DNA of 64,000 nt, from positions 2,666,001-2,730,000 of the forward strand of contig NZ_RKRA01000001.1 in assembly GCF_003814705.1 (NCBI RefSeq). The letters are read 5' to 3'. The notes below the pieces were generated by a model that did no database searches, had not been told where the DNA came from, and saw only the letters and a list, made by a program, of their open reading frames with translations. Below are positions 19,137 through 28,771 of this stretch, piece after piece. This stretch comes from Georgenia muralis (GTDB lineage: Bacteria; Actinomycetota; Actinomycetes; Actinomycetales; Actinomycetaceae). How positions within the stretch are numbered: position 1 is the stretch's first letter; the number at the start of each line of letters is the position of its first letter. The position numbers and the translations under genes were made by a program.

Positions 19137-20286
19137 GCCCCTGCGCGCCCTCCTGGCCGGCGGCGGGACCGCCGGGCACGTCAACCCCCTCCTGGCCACG
19201 GCCGCCGAGCTGGCCGAGCGCCCCGGCGGTGCCCGCATCACCGTGCTCGGCACCGCTTCCGGCCTGGAGCACACCCTCGTCCCCGACGCCGGGCTGCCGT
19301 TGCGGATCGTCCCGCGCGTCCCGCTGCCGCGGCGCCCCTCCACCGACCTCCTGCGCCTGCCGGCCCGCCTGACGGCCGCCGTGCGGGCCGCGGCCGCGGC
19401 CATCGCCGAGACCGACGCCGAGGTGGTGGTCGGCTTCGGCGGGTACGTCGCCACTCCCGCCTACATCGCCGCGCGGCGGGCGGGGGTCCCGGTCGTCGTC
19501 CACGAGCAGAACGCCCGGCCCGGTCTGGCCAACCGCCTCGGCGCCCGGTGGGCCGCGGCCGTCGCACTGACCTTCGCCTCGACGCCGCTGCGCGCGGCCC
19601 AGGGCCGCACGGAGGTCACCGGGCTCCCGCTGCGCCCCGCCGTCGCCGCGCTCGTCGAGGACCGCGCCACCGACGACGGCGCCGCCGACCGGCGCCGCCT
19701 CGCCGCGGCGGAGCTCGGCCTCGACCCGGACCGCCCGACCCTCGTCGTCACCGGCGGCTCGCTCGGCGCGCAGCGGCTCAACGAGGCCTTCGCCCCCGAG
19801 GCGTCCGCGCTCGTCGCGGCCGGTGCGCAGGTGCTGCACCTGACCGGCCGCGGCAAGGACGCCGACGTCCGCGGTGCCGTGACCGCGCAGGGACCGGGCG
19901 TGGCCGCCCACTACCAGGTCCGGGACTACCTGGGCCGCATGGAGCTCGCCTACGCCGTCGCCGACCTCGTCGTGTGCCGTTCCGGCGCCGGCAGCGTCAG
20001 TGAGCTCGCCGCCCTGGGCCTGCCGGCCGTCTACGTGCCCCTGCCCGTGGGCAACGGCGAGCAGCGGCTCAACGCCGTCGACGTCGTCGCCGCCGGTGGC
20101 GGGACGGTGGTCGAGGACGGCGACCTCGACCGGGCGTGGGTGCGAGCACACGTCCCGGCCCTCCTGGCCGACCGCGACCGGCTCGCCGCCATGGGCCGCG
20201 CCGCGGCCGAGGCGGGCCCGCGCGACGGTGCCGCCCGCCTGGCCGATCTCGTCCTGGCCGTCGCCCGCGGGGGCGGGCATGGCTGA
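19129..20286 (+). CDS. murG: lipid I GlcNAc transferase
   Basis: A 385-residue GT-B glycosyltransferase that adds GlcNAc to lipid I, forming lipid II at the inner face of the membrane. Motifs: LLAGGGTAGHVNPLLATA at the N-terminus, HEQNARPGLANRL, VTGGSLGAQRLNEAF and CRSGAGSVSELAALGLPAVY (donor-binding loop). GTG 19129 is chosen because GGGGAGG lies eight bases before it, inside the ftsW end. Confidence 0.95.
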   Translation: MAEPLRALLAGGGTAGHVNPLLATAAELAERPGGARITVLGTASGLEHTLVPDAGLPLRIVPRVPLPRRPSTDLLRLPARLTAAVRAAAAAIAETDAEVVVGFGGYVATPAYIAARRAGVPVVVHEQNARPGLANRLGARWAAAVALTFASTPLRAAQGRTEVTGLPLRPAVAALVEDRATDDGAADRRRLAAAELGLDPDRPTLVVTGGSLGAQRLNEAFAPEASALVAAGAQVLHLTGRGKDADVRGAVTAQGPGVAAHYQVRDYLGRMELAYAVADLVVCRSGAGSVSELAALGLPAVYVPLPVGNGEQRLNAVDVVAAGGGTVVEDGDLDRAWVRAHVPALLADRDRLAAMGRAAAEAGPRDGAARLADLVLAVARGGGHG

Positions 20287-21667
20287 GCGGTTCCACCTCG
20301 TCGGGGTCGGCGGCGCCGGCATGTCCGCGGTCGCCGAGCTCCTCCTGGCCGCCGGCCACGACGTCTCCGGCTCGGACCAGCACGACTCGGCGACCCTGGA
20401 GCGGCTGCGCCGCCTCGGGGTTCGCACCTACCTCGGCCACGACGCCGCCCACGTCCCGGCCGCCGGGTCGCTCGTGGTCTCCACCGCGGTGCGCGAGACC
20501 AACCCCGAGCTCCGCCGAGCCCGCGAGCTGGGGCTGCCCGTCCTGCACCGCTCCCAGGCCCTGGCCCGGGCGGCCGAGGGACGCGACTTCGTCGCCGTCG
20601 CCGGTGCGCACGGCAAGACCTCCACCTCGGCCATGCTCGCCGTGGCGCTGCGCGCGGCCGGGCAGGACCCCTCCTACGCCATCGGCGGCACCGTCCTGGC
20701 GCTCGGCACCGGTGCCCACCTGGGCGGGGGGCGGGCCTTCGTCGCCGAGGCCGACGAGTCCGACGGCTCCTTCCTCAACTACACCCCCCGCCTGGCCCTG
20801 GTGACCAACATCGAGCCCGACCACCTCGACCACCACGGCTCCGAGGCCGCCTTCCGCCGCGCCTTCGAGGAGTTCGCCGGGCGGATCGTGCCGGGTGGCG
20901 TGCTCGTGGCCTGCGCCGACGACGACGGCGCGCTCGCCCTGGCCCGCGCGGCCGCCGGGCGGGGCGTCCGGGTCCTGACCTACGGCACCGGGCCCGCGCC
21001 GCTCGCCGCGCACGTGCGGCTCACCGACGTCGAGCTCACGGCCACCGGGTCCACCGCGACCCTGCTGGCCGAGCACGCCGCGGTGCCGCTGCGCCTGGCG
21101 GTGGGGGGCGCCCACATGCTCCTCAACGCCGCCGGCGCCTGGTGCGCCGGGGTCGAGCTCGGCGTCGACGGCCCGGCGATGGCCACGGCGCTGGGCGCGT
21201 TCACCGGGACCGGGCGCCGGTTCGAGGACCGCGGCACCGCCGGCGGCGTGCGTGTCGTCGACGACTACGCCCACCACCCCACCGAGGTGGCCGCCACCCT
21301 GCGCACGGCCCGGCTGGCCGCCGGGACCGGCCGGGTCCTCGTGCTGTTCCAGCCCCACCTGTTCTCCCGCACCCGCACCTTCGCCGCGGAGTTCGCCGCG
21401 GCCCTCGCGGCGGCGGACGAGGTCGTCGTCACCGGGGTGTACGCGGCCCGCGAGGACCGTGCCGACCACCCCGGCGTCGAGGGCTCGGTCATCGCCGACG
21501 CCATGGGGCGCGCCGGCCACCCCGCCCGGTTCGTCGCCGACCGGCTCGAGGCCGCGTCCGCCGTCGCGCGGCTCGCCCGGCCCGGCGACCTCGTCCTGAC
21601 GGTCGGGGCGGGGGACGTCACCGAGCTCGGCCCGGTGATCCTCGAGCGGCTCGGGGCCGGCGCATGA
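20279..21667 (+). CDS. murC: UDP-N-acetylmuramate:L-alanine ligase
   Basis: A 462-residue Mur ligase adding the first stem residue, L-Ala. N-terminal LVGVGGAGMSAVAELLLAAG; ATP loop VAGAHGKTSTSAMLAVAL; EADESDGSFLNY; DDYAHHPTEVAATL and QPHLFSRT, all MurC markers. ATG 20279 overlaps murG by eight bases with GGGCGGG upstream. In this cluster order murC stands between murG and ftsQ, the normal actinobacterial arrangement. Confidence 0.95.
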   Translation: MAERFHLVGVGGAGMSAVAELLLAAGHDVSGSDQHDSATLERLRRLGVRTYLGHDAAHVPAAGSLVVSTAVRETNPELRRARELGLPVLHRSQALARAAEGRDFVAVAGAHGKTSTSAMLAVALRAAGQDPSYAIGGTVLALGTGAHLGGGRAFVAEADESDGSFLNYTPRLALVTNIEPDHLDHHGSEAAFRRAFEEFAGRIVPGGVLVACADDDGALALARAAAGRGVRVLTYGTGPAPLAAHVRLTDVELTATGSTATLLAEHAAVPLRLAVGGAHMLLNAAGAWCAGVELGVDGPAMATALGAFTGTGRRFEDRGTAGGVRVVDDYAHHPTEVAATLRTARLAAGTGRVLVLFQPHLFSRTRTFAAEFAAALAAADEVVVTGVYAAREDRADHPGVEGSVIADAMGRAGHPARFVADRLEAASAVARLARPGDLVLTVGAGDVTELGPVILERLGAGA

Positions 21668-22674
21668 GGCCGCCCGCGCCGCCCCGGCAGCCGCGCCGTG
21701 AGCCGCCCCGCCAGCCGCGCCGTGAGCCGCCCGGGGCGGCCCCGACGCGCGAGCCCGCCGCCCGGCCCGCCCGGTCGGGCGGGGCCGGCCCGAGGACGCC
21801 GGCGGGACCGTCCACGGCCGTGGCCACCCGAGGGACCGCGCCCGCACGGGGACGCGAGGTCACGGCGGATCCCGCGCCGGCCCCGTCCGCGGCGCTGCCG
21901 CGCGTGATCATCCCGCGGGGGAGCGGCCCGCATACACCGGTCGTGAGCACCGGTCTCGCCGCCCGGATGGCCGAGCGCGCCCGGGCCTCGCGCCACCTCC
22001 TGCGGCGTCGCGTGCTCGTCGCCGCGGGGGCGCTGGTCGCGCTGCTGGCCCTGGGCTGGCTGCTGCTCGTCTCCCCGGTGCTCGCCCTCGACGGGGAGAG
22101 GATCGAGGTCGTCGGTGCGAGCGGCACCGTCGACCCGGCGGCCGTCACCGACCTCGTCGAGCCGGAGGTCGGCACACCGCTGCTGCGGGTGGACACCGGC
22201 GCGGTCGCGGACCGGGTCGGGGCCCTGACCACCGTCAAGGAGGCCCTGGTCGCCCGGTCCTGGCCGGACGGCCTCGTCGTCACCGTCGTCCCCCGCGTCC
22301 CCGTCGCCGCCGCGTCGACGCCGGACGGATGGGTCCTCGTCGACGCCGACGGCGTGCAGGTCGGGTCCGCCGACGAGGTTCCTCCGGGCATCCCGCGGGT
22401 CACCGTCCCGCTCGGCGAGAGCGACGAGACGGCGCCGGCGGTCGAGGCGGTCCTGGCGGTGCTGGGCACGCTCCCGCCGGACCTGCTGACGCAGGTGGCC
22501 GAGGCCGGCGCCGCCTCCCGCGAGCAGGTGACGCTCACCCTGGTCGACGGCGCGCAGGTGCGCTGGGGGAGCGCGGACGAGAGCGAGCTCAAGGCGGCTG
22601 TCCTGGCGGTGCTGCGCCAGCAGCCCGCGGGGGTCTACGACGTCTCCGTCCCGCGCGCCCCGACCACGTCCTGA
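21664..22674 (+). CDS. ftsQ: division protein FtsQ (POTRA domain)
   Basis: A 336-residue bitopic divisome protein. The long cytoplasmic N-terminus (~115 residues) is Pro/Arg-rich and holds a short tandem repeat, PRQPRREPPRQPRREPP. One membrane segment follows (VLVAAGALVALLALGWLLLV), then the POTRA domain (IEVVGASGTVDPAAVTDLV ... SWPDGLVVTVVPRVPVA) and the FtsQ beta domain. The family usually has such disordered tails in actinobacteria. ATG 21664 overlaps murC by four bases. FtsQ recruits FtsL/FtsI/FtsW. Confidence 0.9.
   Translation: MRPPAPPRQPRREPPRQPRREPPGAAPTREPAARPARSGGAGPRTPAGPSTAVATRGTAPARGREVTADPAPAPSAALPRVIIPRGSGPHTPVVSTGLAARMAERARASRHLLRRRVLVAAGALVALLALGWLLLVSPVLALDGERIEVVGASGTVDPAAVTDLVEPEVGTPLLRVDTGAVADRVGALTTVKEALVARSWPDGLVVTVVPRVPVAAASTPDGWVLVDADGVQVGSADEVPPGIPRVTVPLGESDETAPAVEAVLAVLGTLPPDLLTQVAEAGAASREQVTLTLVDGAQVRWGSADESELKAAVLAVLRQQPAGVYDVSVPRAPTTS
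21683..21730 (+). repeat. tandem direct repeat in ftsQ 5' end
   Basis: Two in-frame 24-base copies built around CAGCCGCGCCGTGAGCCG, encoding the repeated QPRREPPR in the disordered tail of FtsQ. Probably a replication-slippage product; a size-variable site between strains is likely. Confidence 0.6.
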
Positions 22675-22726
22675 CGTCTGCGCCGCACCGGCGGGTCCGA
22701 CGCGCGCGACACACCCGCGGCGGTCG

Positions 22727-22755
22727 TTGCCCGGAGGGGGTCGTGGACCTAGCGT
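22727..22755 (+). promoter_or_regulatory. ftsZ promoter
   Basis: TTGCCC at 22727-22732 and TAGCGT at 22750-22755 with exactly 17 bases between them. Transcription should begin near 22762, giving a leader of about 75 bases that includes an AT-rich stretch (22771-22800). The same TAGCGT hexamer occurs before sepF and before the VOC gene. Confidence 0.55.
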
Positions 22756-22837
22756 CACGGGTGGCAGAAGATGACATAAGTCTAACTCTGAAGTAGAGGT
22801 TCAGGGTTGGCTCGGCAGGACGACGAGAGGGACCGAC

Positions 22838-24091
22838 GTGGCGGCACCGCAGAACTACCTGGCAGTGATCAAGGTGGTGGGCATCGGCGGCGGCGGCGTG
22901 AACGCCGTGAACCGCATGATCGAGGTCGGGTTGAAGGGCGTGGAGTTCATCGCCGTCAACACCGACGCTCAGGCCCTCCTCATGAGCGACGCCGACGTCA
23001 AGCTGGACGTCGGCCGCGAGCTCACCCGCGGCCTGGGCGCCGGGGCGGACCCCGAGGTCGGCAAGAAGGCGGCCGAGGACCACGCGGAGGAGATCGAGGA
23101 GGTCCTGCGCGGGGCCGACATGGTCTTCGTCACCGCCGGCGAGGGGGGCGGGACCGGTACCGGGGGCGCGCCCGTCGTCGCCCGGATCGCACGTTCGCTC
23201 GGCGCCCTGACGATCGGTGTCGTCACCCGCCCCTTCACGTTCGAGGGCCGCCGCCGCGGCGTGCAGGCGGAGTCGGGCATCGAGGCGCTGCGCGCCGAGG
23301 TCGACACCCTCATCGTCATCCCCAACGACCGGCTGCTCTCGATCAGCGACCGCGGCGTCTCCGTCCTGGACGCGTTCAAGTCCGCCGACCAGGTGCTGCT
23401 CTCCGGTGTCCAGGGGATCACCGACCTCATCACGACGCCGGGCCTGATCAACCTCGACTTCGCCGACGTCAAGTCGGTCATGCAGGGCGCCGGCAGCGCC
23501 CTCATGGGCATCGGCTCCGCGCGCGGGGAGGACCGTGCGGTCCAGGCCTCGGAGCTCGCCATCTCCTCGCCGCTGCTCGAGGCGAGCATCGACGGCGCGC
23601 ACGGGGTCCTGCTGTCCATCCAGGGCGGCTCCGACCTGGGGCTGTTCGAGATCCATGAGGCCGCTCGCCTCGTGCAGGAGGCCGCGCACCCCGAGGCGAA
23701 CATCATCTTCGGCGCCGTCATCGACGACGCCCTGGGCGACGAGGTCCGCGTGACCGTCATCGCCGCGGGGTTCGACGAGGGCAGCGGACCCAGCGGGTCC
23801 ACCGCGAAGATCACCGGGCGCCAGGTCGGCCAGGTGGCGCCGCGCGCCGCGGCCGAGCCCGCCCCGGCGGCCGCACCCGCCGACGCCGCCGCGCACCGGG
23901 CCGAGCTGCCCACCCCCGGCGCGCCCGCCGCCCCGGCCCCCGAGCCCGCCCCCGAGCGGGTCCCGGCCTTCATCGGCGAGTCCGCGGGCGGTCAGCAGTC
24001 CCGCGGGCTGGAGGTGCCCCGGGTCTTCGACGAGGAGCCGGCCCGCTCGCGCCGCGACGAGGACCTCGACATCCCCGACTTCCTCAAGTGA
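22838..24091 (+). CDS. ftsZ: cell division protein FtsZ
   Basis: A 417-residue tubulin-like GTPase that forms the Z ring. GTP loop [18 protein letters not shown] near residue 105; [18 protein letters not shown] and [13 protein letters not shown] near the N-terminus; T7 loop [12 protein letters not shown] variable Ala/Pro/Glu-rich linker of ~85 residues ends in the conserved C-terminal peptide DLDIPDFLK, which binds SepF and other partners. GTG 22838 has GAGAGGGA upstream. It has its own promoter; its stop overlaps pgeF. Confidence 0.98.
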   Translation: MAAPQNYLAVIKVVGIGGGGVNAVNRMIEVGLKGVEFIAVNTDAQALLMSDADVKLDVGRELTRGLGAGADPEVGKKAAEDHAEEIEEVLRGADMVFVTAGEGGGTGTGGAPVVARIARSLGALTIGVVTRPFTFEGRRRGVQAESGIEALRAEVDTLIVIPNDRLLSISDRGVSVLDAFKSADQVLLSGVQGITDLITTPGLINLDFADVKSVMQGAGSALMGIGSARGEDRAVQASELAISSPLLEASIDGAHGVLLSIQGGSDLGLFEIHEAARLVQEAAHPEANIIFGAVIDDALGDEVRVTVIAAGFDEGSGPSGSTAKITGRQVGQVAPRAAAEPAPAAAPADAAAHRAELPTPGAPAAPAPEPAPERVPAFIGESAGGQQSRGLEVPRVFDEEPARSRRDEDLDIPDFLK

Positions 24092-24864
24092 GCCCGGCAG
24101 GAGTGCTCCCGCTCCTGCCCGCGAGTCTTGGCCCCGGCGCGCGTGGTGCTTTCACCACGCGCGCCGGTGGCGTCTCCACCGGGCCCTTCGGCGCCGCCGG
24201 CGGGGCCGGCGGTCTCGACCTGGCCGTGCACGTCGGTGATGACCCCCACCGGGTGGCCCGCAACCGGGAGCGGCTCGCCGCGAGCCTGGGGGTGGCGGTG
24301 TCGTGGATGGACCAGGTCCACGGCACCGACGTCGCCGTCGTGGAGACGCCCGGGGGCGCGGACCTCGGCCGGTGCGACGGCGCCGTGGCCGTGCGTCACG
24401 ACCGCGCCCTGGCCGTGGGCGTCCTCGTGGCCGACTGCGTGCCCGTCCTGCTCGCGGCCCGCTCCGGCGACGTCGTGGCCGCGGTGCACGTGGGCCGCCG
24501 CGGTCTCGTGGCGGGCGTCCTCGAGGCCACCCTGACGGCCGTGGCGGCGCGAGGCGTCGACACCGCGGACCTGTTCGCCGCCGTCGGCCCCGCGGTGTGC
24601 GGGCGCTGCTACGAGGTGCCTGCGCCCATGCGCGAGGAGGTGGCCGACGTCGTCCCCGGCACCGCCTCCACCACCTCGTGGGGGACCCCGGCGCTCGACG
24701 TCCCGGCGGGCGTGCGGGGCCGGCTGGTCGCCGCCGGGGTGCGTGCCGTGGACCACGTCGACGCGTGCACGCTCGAGGACGAGCGGTTCTACTCCTACCG
24801 CCGGGCGGGCCGCGACGGCACGACCGTCACCGGCCGGTTCGCGGGAGTGGTCCGCACCCGCTGA
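24088..24864 (+). CDS. pgeF: peptidoglycan editing factor PgeF (laccase-domain/DUF152)
   Basis: A 258-residue protein of the PgeF/YlmD family, once annotated as multicopper polyphenol oxidase; in other bacteria PgeF is linked to keeping wrong residues (L-Ser) out of peptidoglycan precursors. Family residues visible: QVHGTDV (His), [12 protein letters not shown] (Cys), [14 protein letters not shown] (His) and [13 protein letters not shown]. The usual HAGWRG reads HVGRRG here, a change seen in actinobacteria. GTG 24088 overlaps the ftsZ stop. A YggS-type gene often found next is missing. Confidence 0.88.
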   Translation: MSPAGVLPLLPASLGPGARGAFTTRAGGVSTGPFGAAGGAGGLDLAVHVGDDPHRVARNRERLAASLGVAVSWMDQVHGTDVAVVETPGGADLGRCDGAVAVRHDRALAVGVLVADCVPVLLAARSGDVVAAVHVGRRGLVAGVLEATLTAVAARGVDTADLFAAVGPAVCGRCYEVPAPMREEVADVVPGTASTTSWGTPALDVPAGVRGRLVAAGVRAVDHVDACTLEDERFYSYRRAGRDGTTVTGRFAGVVRTR

Positions 24865-24915
24865 CCCGCGGCGACACGCCGCGGTGACGTGCCGGGACGC
24901 GCCACGGCGCTGGTC

Positions 24916-24921
24916 TAGCGT
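24916..24921 (+). promoter_or_regulatory. likely -10 box for sepF
   Basis: TAGCGT in the context TCTAGCGTCGG, 49 bases before the sepF ATG. It repeats the -10 hexamer of the ftsZ promoter. No -35 consensus is visible at the right distance. Confidence 0.4.
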
Positions 24922-24970
24922 CGGGGCAGGGCGCGGCGCCGCGCCGCGGGATGAGCAACGAGGAGCACCG

Positions 24971-25468
24971 ATGGCCGGAACGATGCGCAAGATGATGGAG
25001 TACCTGTCCCTGGCGGAGCCGGAGGACGAGTTCTACGACGAGGTCCCCGAGGGTGAGCACCGCCGCGAGGAGGAGCCGGAGCAGCACGATCGCGCCGAGC
25101 GGACCGAGCGGACCGAGCGGCACGCCGAGGTCACCCCCATCTCGCGGGCCGCGGCCCTGCACGTCGAGGAGGCTCCCGTGGTGGAGGACCTGCGCCGGAT
25201 CGTCACCGTGCACCCGTCGAGCTACAACGAGGCCCGCGTCATCGGTGAGGCCTTCCGCGAGGGCACCCCGGTCATCATGAACCTCACCGGCATGAGCGAG
25301 GCCGACGCCAAGCGCATGGTCGACTTCTCCGCGGGCCTGGTGTTCGGACTGCGCGGCGCCATCGAGCGGGTGACGAACCGGGTCTTCCTGCTCTCCCCCG
25401 CCACGGTCGAGGTAGAGTCCGACAACGACGGCGTGGACCGGCCGGGCCGCTTCTTCAACCAGAGCTGA
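24971..25468 (+). CDS. sepF: SepF, FtsZ membrane anchor
   Basis: A 165-residue division protein that binds the FtsZ C-terminal peptide and the membrane, standing in for FtsA, which is absent here as in other actinobacteria. N-terminal amphipathic start [20 protein letters not shown]; acidic linker with a small repeat ([10 protein letters not shown]); C-terminal domain with [39 protein letters not shown] and [29 protein letters not shown] precedes the ATG. Directly downstream of pgeF. Confidence 0.95.
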   Translation: MAGTMRKMMEYLSLAEPEDEFYDEVPEGEHRREEEPEQHDRAERTERTERHAEVTPISRAAALHVEEAPVVEDLRRIVTVHPSSYNEARVIGEAFREGTPVIMNLTGMSEADAKRMVDFSAGLVFGLRGAIERVTNRVFLLSPATVEVESDNDGVDRPGRFFNQS

Positions 25469-25471
25469 GCA

Positions 25472-25771
25472 TTGTCACTTTTCTTCGGGATCCTCGATCT
25501 CCTGCTCGTCCTGTACATCCTCGTCCTGCTCGTGCGCCTCGTGCTCGACTGGGTCCAGCTGTTCGCGCGCTCGTGGCGCCCGACCGGCCTCGTCCTGGTC
25601 GTCGCCAACGGTGCGTACGCGCTCACCGACCCGCCCCTGCGGTTCCTGCGGCGCCTCATCCCGCCGCTGCGGCTCGGGCAGGTCCAGCTCGACCTCGGCT
25701 TCATCATCCTGTTCATCGGGGTGCAGATCCTCCGGGCCGTGGTCGCGACCCTGGCCCGCAGCATCGGCTGA
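25472..25771 (+). CDS. YggT-family membrane protein
   Basis: A 99-residue protein with two hydrophobic segments (residues ~5-27 and ~68-92) around TDPPLRFLRRLIPPLRLGQVQLDLGF, the YggT signature. It starts at TTG 25472, four bases after the sepF stop; no ATG or GTG fits the conserved N-terminus LFFGILDLLLVLYILVLLVR. Actinobacterial homologues sit at this site between sepF and divIVA; function unknown, presumed in envelope or division-site membrane organisation. Confidence 0.88.
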   Translation: MSLFFGILDLLLVLYILVLLVRLVLDWVQLFARSWRPTGLVLVVANGAYALTDPPLRFLRRLIPPLRLGQVQLDLGFIILFIGVQILRAVVATLARSIG

Positions 25772-25927
25772 GGCCCCGGCGCCGCGCCGGGCACGTGCAC
25801 GCCCGCCGCGCCGTTGCCCAATAGGGTCATCAGCAGGCACATCCCGCGGCCGGTCCGCTACGGTTGCTCCGTGAGCAGCAGGACCGAGAGCTCATGACCG
25901 AACGACACGACACCGAGGTGACGACAC

Positions 25928-26587
25928 ATGGCGCTGCTCACGGCAGACGACGTCCTCAACAAGAAGTTCCAGCCCACCAAGTTCCGGGAGGGCTACGACC
26001 AGGACGAGGTCGACGACTTCCTTGACGAGGTCGTCAACACGCTCCGCGTGGTGCAGGGCGAGAACGAGGAGCTCAAGGCCAAGCTCGCGGCCTGCGAGCG
26101 CCGCGTCGGCGAGCTCTCCCGCGGGGAGGGTGAGCGCCCCACCGAGGAGGCCCCCGTCGAGGAGCCCGAGGAGGAGCAGCCGGCGCCCGCGCCGCAGCCC
26201 GCCCCCGTCGCTCAGGCGGCCCCCGCCGCGCCGGTCGCCGCCGTCCCGGCCGCGGCCGCCGTCACGAGCGGCGGTGGCGAGCCGGAGTCGGCCACGGGGA
26301 TGCTCGCCCTGGCCCAGCGCCTGCACGACGAGTACGTGCGCAACGGCAAGGAGGAGGGCGACCGCATCGTCTCCGAGGCCAAGGCCGAGGGCGCCCGCAT
26401 CGTCAAGGAGGCCGAGGACCAGCACAACCGGACCCTCACCCAGCTCGAGCAGGAGCGCTCGCTCCTCGAGCGCAAGATCGACGAGCTGCGCACGTTCGAG
26501 CGGGACTACCGCACCCGCCTGAAGAGCTACCTCGAGTCGCTCCTGAGCAACGTCGAGGCCGGTCGGCCCCAGGCCGAGGGCCTCTAG
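25928..26587 (+). CDS. divIVA: DivIVA/Wag31 polar growth protein
   Basis: A 219-residue coiled-coil scaffold that marks curved membrane and organises polar or septal wall growth in actinobacteria. The N-terminal lipid-binding domain MALLTADDVLNKKFQPTKFR followed by GYDQDEVDDFLDEVVNTL is nearly invariant. A Pro/Ala/Glu-rich linker (~residues 60-120) separates it from a C-terminal coiled coil (LALAQRLHDEYVRNGKEEGD ... LEQERSLLERKIDELRTFER). It ends the dcw region, with a strong terminator 14 bases after its stop. Its 156-base upstream gap (25772-25927) has a possible TACGGT -10 near 25858. Confidence 0.95.
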   Translation: MALLTADDVLNKKFQPTKFREGYDQDEVDDFLDEVVNTLRVVQGENEELKAKLAACERRVGELSRGEGERPTEEAPVEEPEEEQPAPAPQPAPVAQAAPAAPVAAVPAAAAVTSGGGEPESATGMLALAQRLHDEYVRNGKEEGDRIVSEAKAEGARIVKEAEDQHNRTLTQLEQERSLLERKIDELRTFERDYRTRLKSYLESLLSNVEAGRPQAEGL

Positions 26588-26601
26588 GACCTCACGCGCA
26601 C

Positions 26602-26635
26602 GACGGACGGCGGCGAGCACTCGCCGCCGTCCGTC
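26602..26635 (+). terminator. strong terminator of the dcw/divIVA operon
   Basis: Perfect 16-base arms at 26602-26617 and 26620-26635 (GACGGACGGCGGCGAG and its complement), followed by CTCGTTTGTG just downstream of the right arm. The best Rho-independent terminator in the window. Confidence 0.92.
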
Positions 26636-26663
26636 TCGTTTGTGCGTGGGAGACTCTTCCCCG

Positions 26664-27290
26664 ATGGACACCCAGCCCGACGCGCCGAGCGCCGCCCTGC
26701 CCCTCGTCGCGCCCGCCCGACGCCGGCGCCTGCTGACCCTCCTGCTCGCGCTGACCGCCGTCGTCGCCGTCGTCGACCAGGTCACCAAGTACCTGGCCGA
26801 GGCCGGGCTGACCCCGGGCGAGCTGGTCCCCGTGCTCGGCACGGTGCTGGGCCTGCAGCTCGTCTACAACCCCGGTGCCGCGTTCTCCTTCGCCACGGGG
26901 ATGACGTGGGTCTTCACCCTCGTCTCCGTGGCCGTCGTGGTGGTCATCGCGCGGACCTCGCGCCGGCTCGGCTCGACCGGGTGGGCGGTCGCCCTGGGGC
27001 TGCTCCTCGGTGGCTCGCTGGGCAACCTGGTCGACCGGCTCTTCCGCGAGCCCGCCTTCGCGCGCGGTCACGTCGTGGACTTCATCAGCTACAACGGCTG
27101 GTTCGTCGGCAACGTCGCGGACATCGCCATCGTTGCCGCCGCCGTCCTCATCGCTGTGCTGGCGCTGCTGGGTCGCGAGGTCGACGGCTCGCGGGCCGAC
27201 GACGCCGGCGCGGCCGCCCGCACGAGCCGGCGGAGCGACACCGGCGGCGGGCGCAACGCGCCCGGGACGAGCGGGACCGACCATGTCTGA
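26664..27290 (+). CDS. lspA: signal peptidase II (lipoprotein signal peptidase)
   Basis: A 208-residue membrane aspartyl protease that removes the signal peptide from prolipoproteins after lipidation. Four hydrophobic segments; motifs [35 protein letters not shown] (first catalytic Asp) and [16 protein letters not shown] (second catalytic Asp). A hydrophilic C-terminal tail of ~35 residues is extra. ATG 26664 lies just after a GAGACT hexamer, so the transcript may be nearly leaderless. Overlaps rluD by eight bases. Confidence 0.95.
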   Translation: MDTQPDAPSAALPLVAPARRRRLLTLLLALTAVVAVVDQVTKYLAEAGLTPGELVPVLGTVLGLQLVYNPGAAFSFATGMTWVFTLVSVAVVVVIARTSRRLGSTGWAVALGLLLGGSLGNLVDRLFREPAFARGHVVDFISYNGWFVGNVADIAIVAAAVLIAVLALLGREVDGSRADDAGAAARTSRRSDTGGGRNAPGTSGTDHV

Positions 27291-28209
27291 GACGCGCTCC
27301 CTGCCCGTGCCGGAGGGGCTGGCCGGCGAGCGGGTCGACGCCGCCCTCGCCCGGCTCCTCGGCTTGTCGCGCACCCGCGCCGCCGAGCTCGCGGCGGGCG
27401 GCCACGTGCTCCTCGACGGCCGGGCCGTGGGCAAGTCGGACCGGCTCACCGCGGACGGCTGGCTCGAGGTCACCCTGCCCGCGGCGCCGGCGCCCGTGGC
27501 CCCGGTGGTCGTCGCCGGCATGCGGGTCGTCCTCGAGGACGACGACGTCGTCGTCGTCGACAAGCCGGTGGGCGTCGCCGCGCACGCCAGCCCCGGGTGG
27601 GACGGCCCGACCGTCGTCGGCGCCCTCGCCGCCGCCGGGCACCGGGTCGCGACGTCCGGCCCGGCCGAGCGCCAGGGGGTCGTGCACCGCCTGGACGTCG
27701 GCACCTCGGGGCTCATGGTCGTGGCGAAGTCCGAGCTCGCCTACTCGGTCCTCAAGCGCGCCTTCAAGGAACGCACGGTCGAGAAGGTCTACCACGCCCT
27801 CGTCCAGGGCCACCCCGACCCCTCGACCGGGACCATCGAGGCGCCGATCGGCCGGCACCCGAGCCAGTCCTACAAGATGGCGGTGGTCGCCGGCGGCAAG
27901 GAGTCCGTCACGCACTACGAGACGATCGAGGCGATGCCGGGCGCCTCGCTGCTGGAGATCCACCTCGAGACCGGCCGGACGCACCAGATCCGCGTCCACA
28001 CCGCTGCCGTGCGTCACCCGTGCGTGGGTGACGTCACCTACGGCGCCGACCCGCGGCTGGCCGAGCGCCTGGGCCTGGGACGTCAGTGGCTCCACGCCGT
28101 GCGGCTCGGCTTCGAGCACCCGGCGACGCGGCGCCGGGTCGAGGTGACCAGCGAGTACCCCCAGGACCTGCGCCACGCGCTCGAGCTGATGCGCGAGGGC
28201 GTGCGGTGA
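27283..28209 (+). CDS. rluD: RluA/RluD-family 23S rRNA pseudouridine synthase
   Basis: A 308-residue pseudouridine synthase. N-terminal S4 RNA-binding domain ([20 protein letters not shown]), then the catalytic domain with [16 protein letters not shown] and the active-site motif [17 protein letters not shown] (catalytic Asp), and [19 protein letters not shown]. The lspA-rluD pair is common in bacteria. Target uridines are inferred from family only. ATG 27283 overlaps the lspA end; the end overlaps the GNAT gene. Confidence 0.92.
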   Translation: MSETRSLPVPEGLAGERVDAALARLLGLSRTRAAELAAGGHVLLDGRAVGKSDRLTADGWLEVTLPAAPAPVAPVVVAGMRVVLEDDDVVVVDKPVGVAAHASPGWDGPTVVGALAAAGHRVATSGPAERQGVVHRLDVGTSGLMVVAKSELAYSVLKRAFKERTVEKVYHALVQGHPDPSTGTIEAPIGRHPSQSYKMAVVAGGKESVTHYETIEAMPGASLLEIHLETGRTHQIRVHTAAVRHPCVGDVTYGADPRLAERLGLGRQWLHAVRLGFEHPATRRRVEVTSEYPQDLRHALELMREGVR

Positions 28210-28691
28210 GCGGGGTCGACGTCGTCCGGGTCACCCGCCGCGACCAGCTCGAGGACGCCTGGACGGTACGGATGGAGGTCTTCGTCGGCGAGCAGGGCGT
28301 GCCCGCGGAGGAGGAGGTCGACGACCTCGACACCGCGCCCACCACCACCCACGTCCTGGCGGTGGACCGGGCGAGCGGCGCGCCCCTGGGCACCGGCCGG
28401 CTGCTGGCCGACCCCGCGCACCCCGGCGAGGTCCACCTCGGCCGGCTGGCGGTGCGCGCCGCCGCCCGCGGCACGGGCCTGGGCGCCCGCCTGGTCGTCG
28501 CCATCGAGGCCATCGCGCTCGCCGAGCACGCCGTCGGCAACGACGGCCCGCTCGCCGTCACCGTGGTCCTCTCCGCCCAGGAGTCCGCCATGGGCTTCTA
28601 CCGGCGGCTGGGGTACGAGGTCCGCACGGGCGAGCGCTACCTCGACGCCGGCATCTGGCACCAGGACATGGCCCGGACCGTCACGGCGTGA
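28206..28691 (+). CDS. GNAT-family N-acetyltransferase
   Basis: A 161-residue ElaA/YjcF-like acetyltransferase. The opening [20 protein letters not shown] is the group signature; the acetyl-CoA loop is [20 protein letters not shown], and [17 protein letters not shown] is the C-terminal GNAT motif B region. The substrate is unknown. GTG 28206 overlaps rluD by four bases, so it ends the lspA-rluD operon. Confidence 0.88.
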   Translation: MSGVDVVRVTRRDQLEDAWTVRMEVFVGEQGVPAEEEVDDLDTAPTTTHVLAVDRASGAPLGTGRLLADPAHPGEVHLGRLAVRAAARGTGLGARLVVAIEAIALAEHAVGNDGPLAVTVVLSAQESAMGFYRRLGYEVRTGERYLDAGIWHQDMARTVTA

Positions 28692-28771
28692 CGCGCCGGG
28701 CGACACGCCGGTCCGGGGCGGCGCGCCGGGGCGACCCGCCCGGCCTCGCCGGAGGTGTCGGCGCACCGAAT

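Noticed and set aside
22773-22782. GACATAAGTC before ftsZ, identical to the centre of the flavodoxin DosR-like box
   Set aside because: The flanking G and C triplets that make a DosR site are absent (ATGACATAAGTCTA), so control of ftsZ by the same regulator is not supported.
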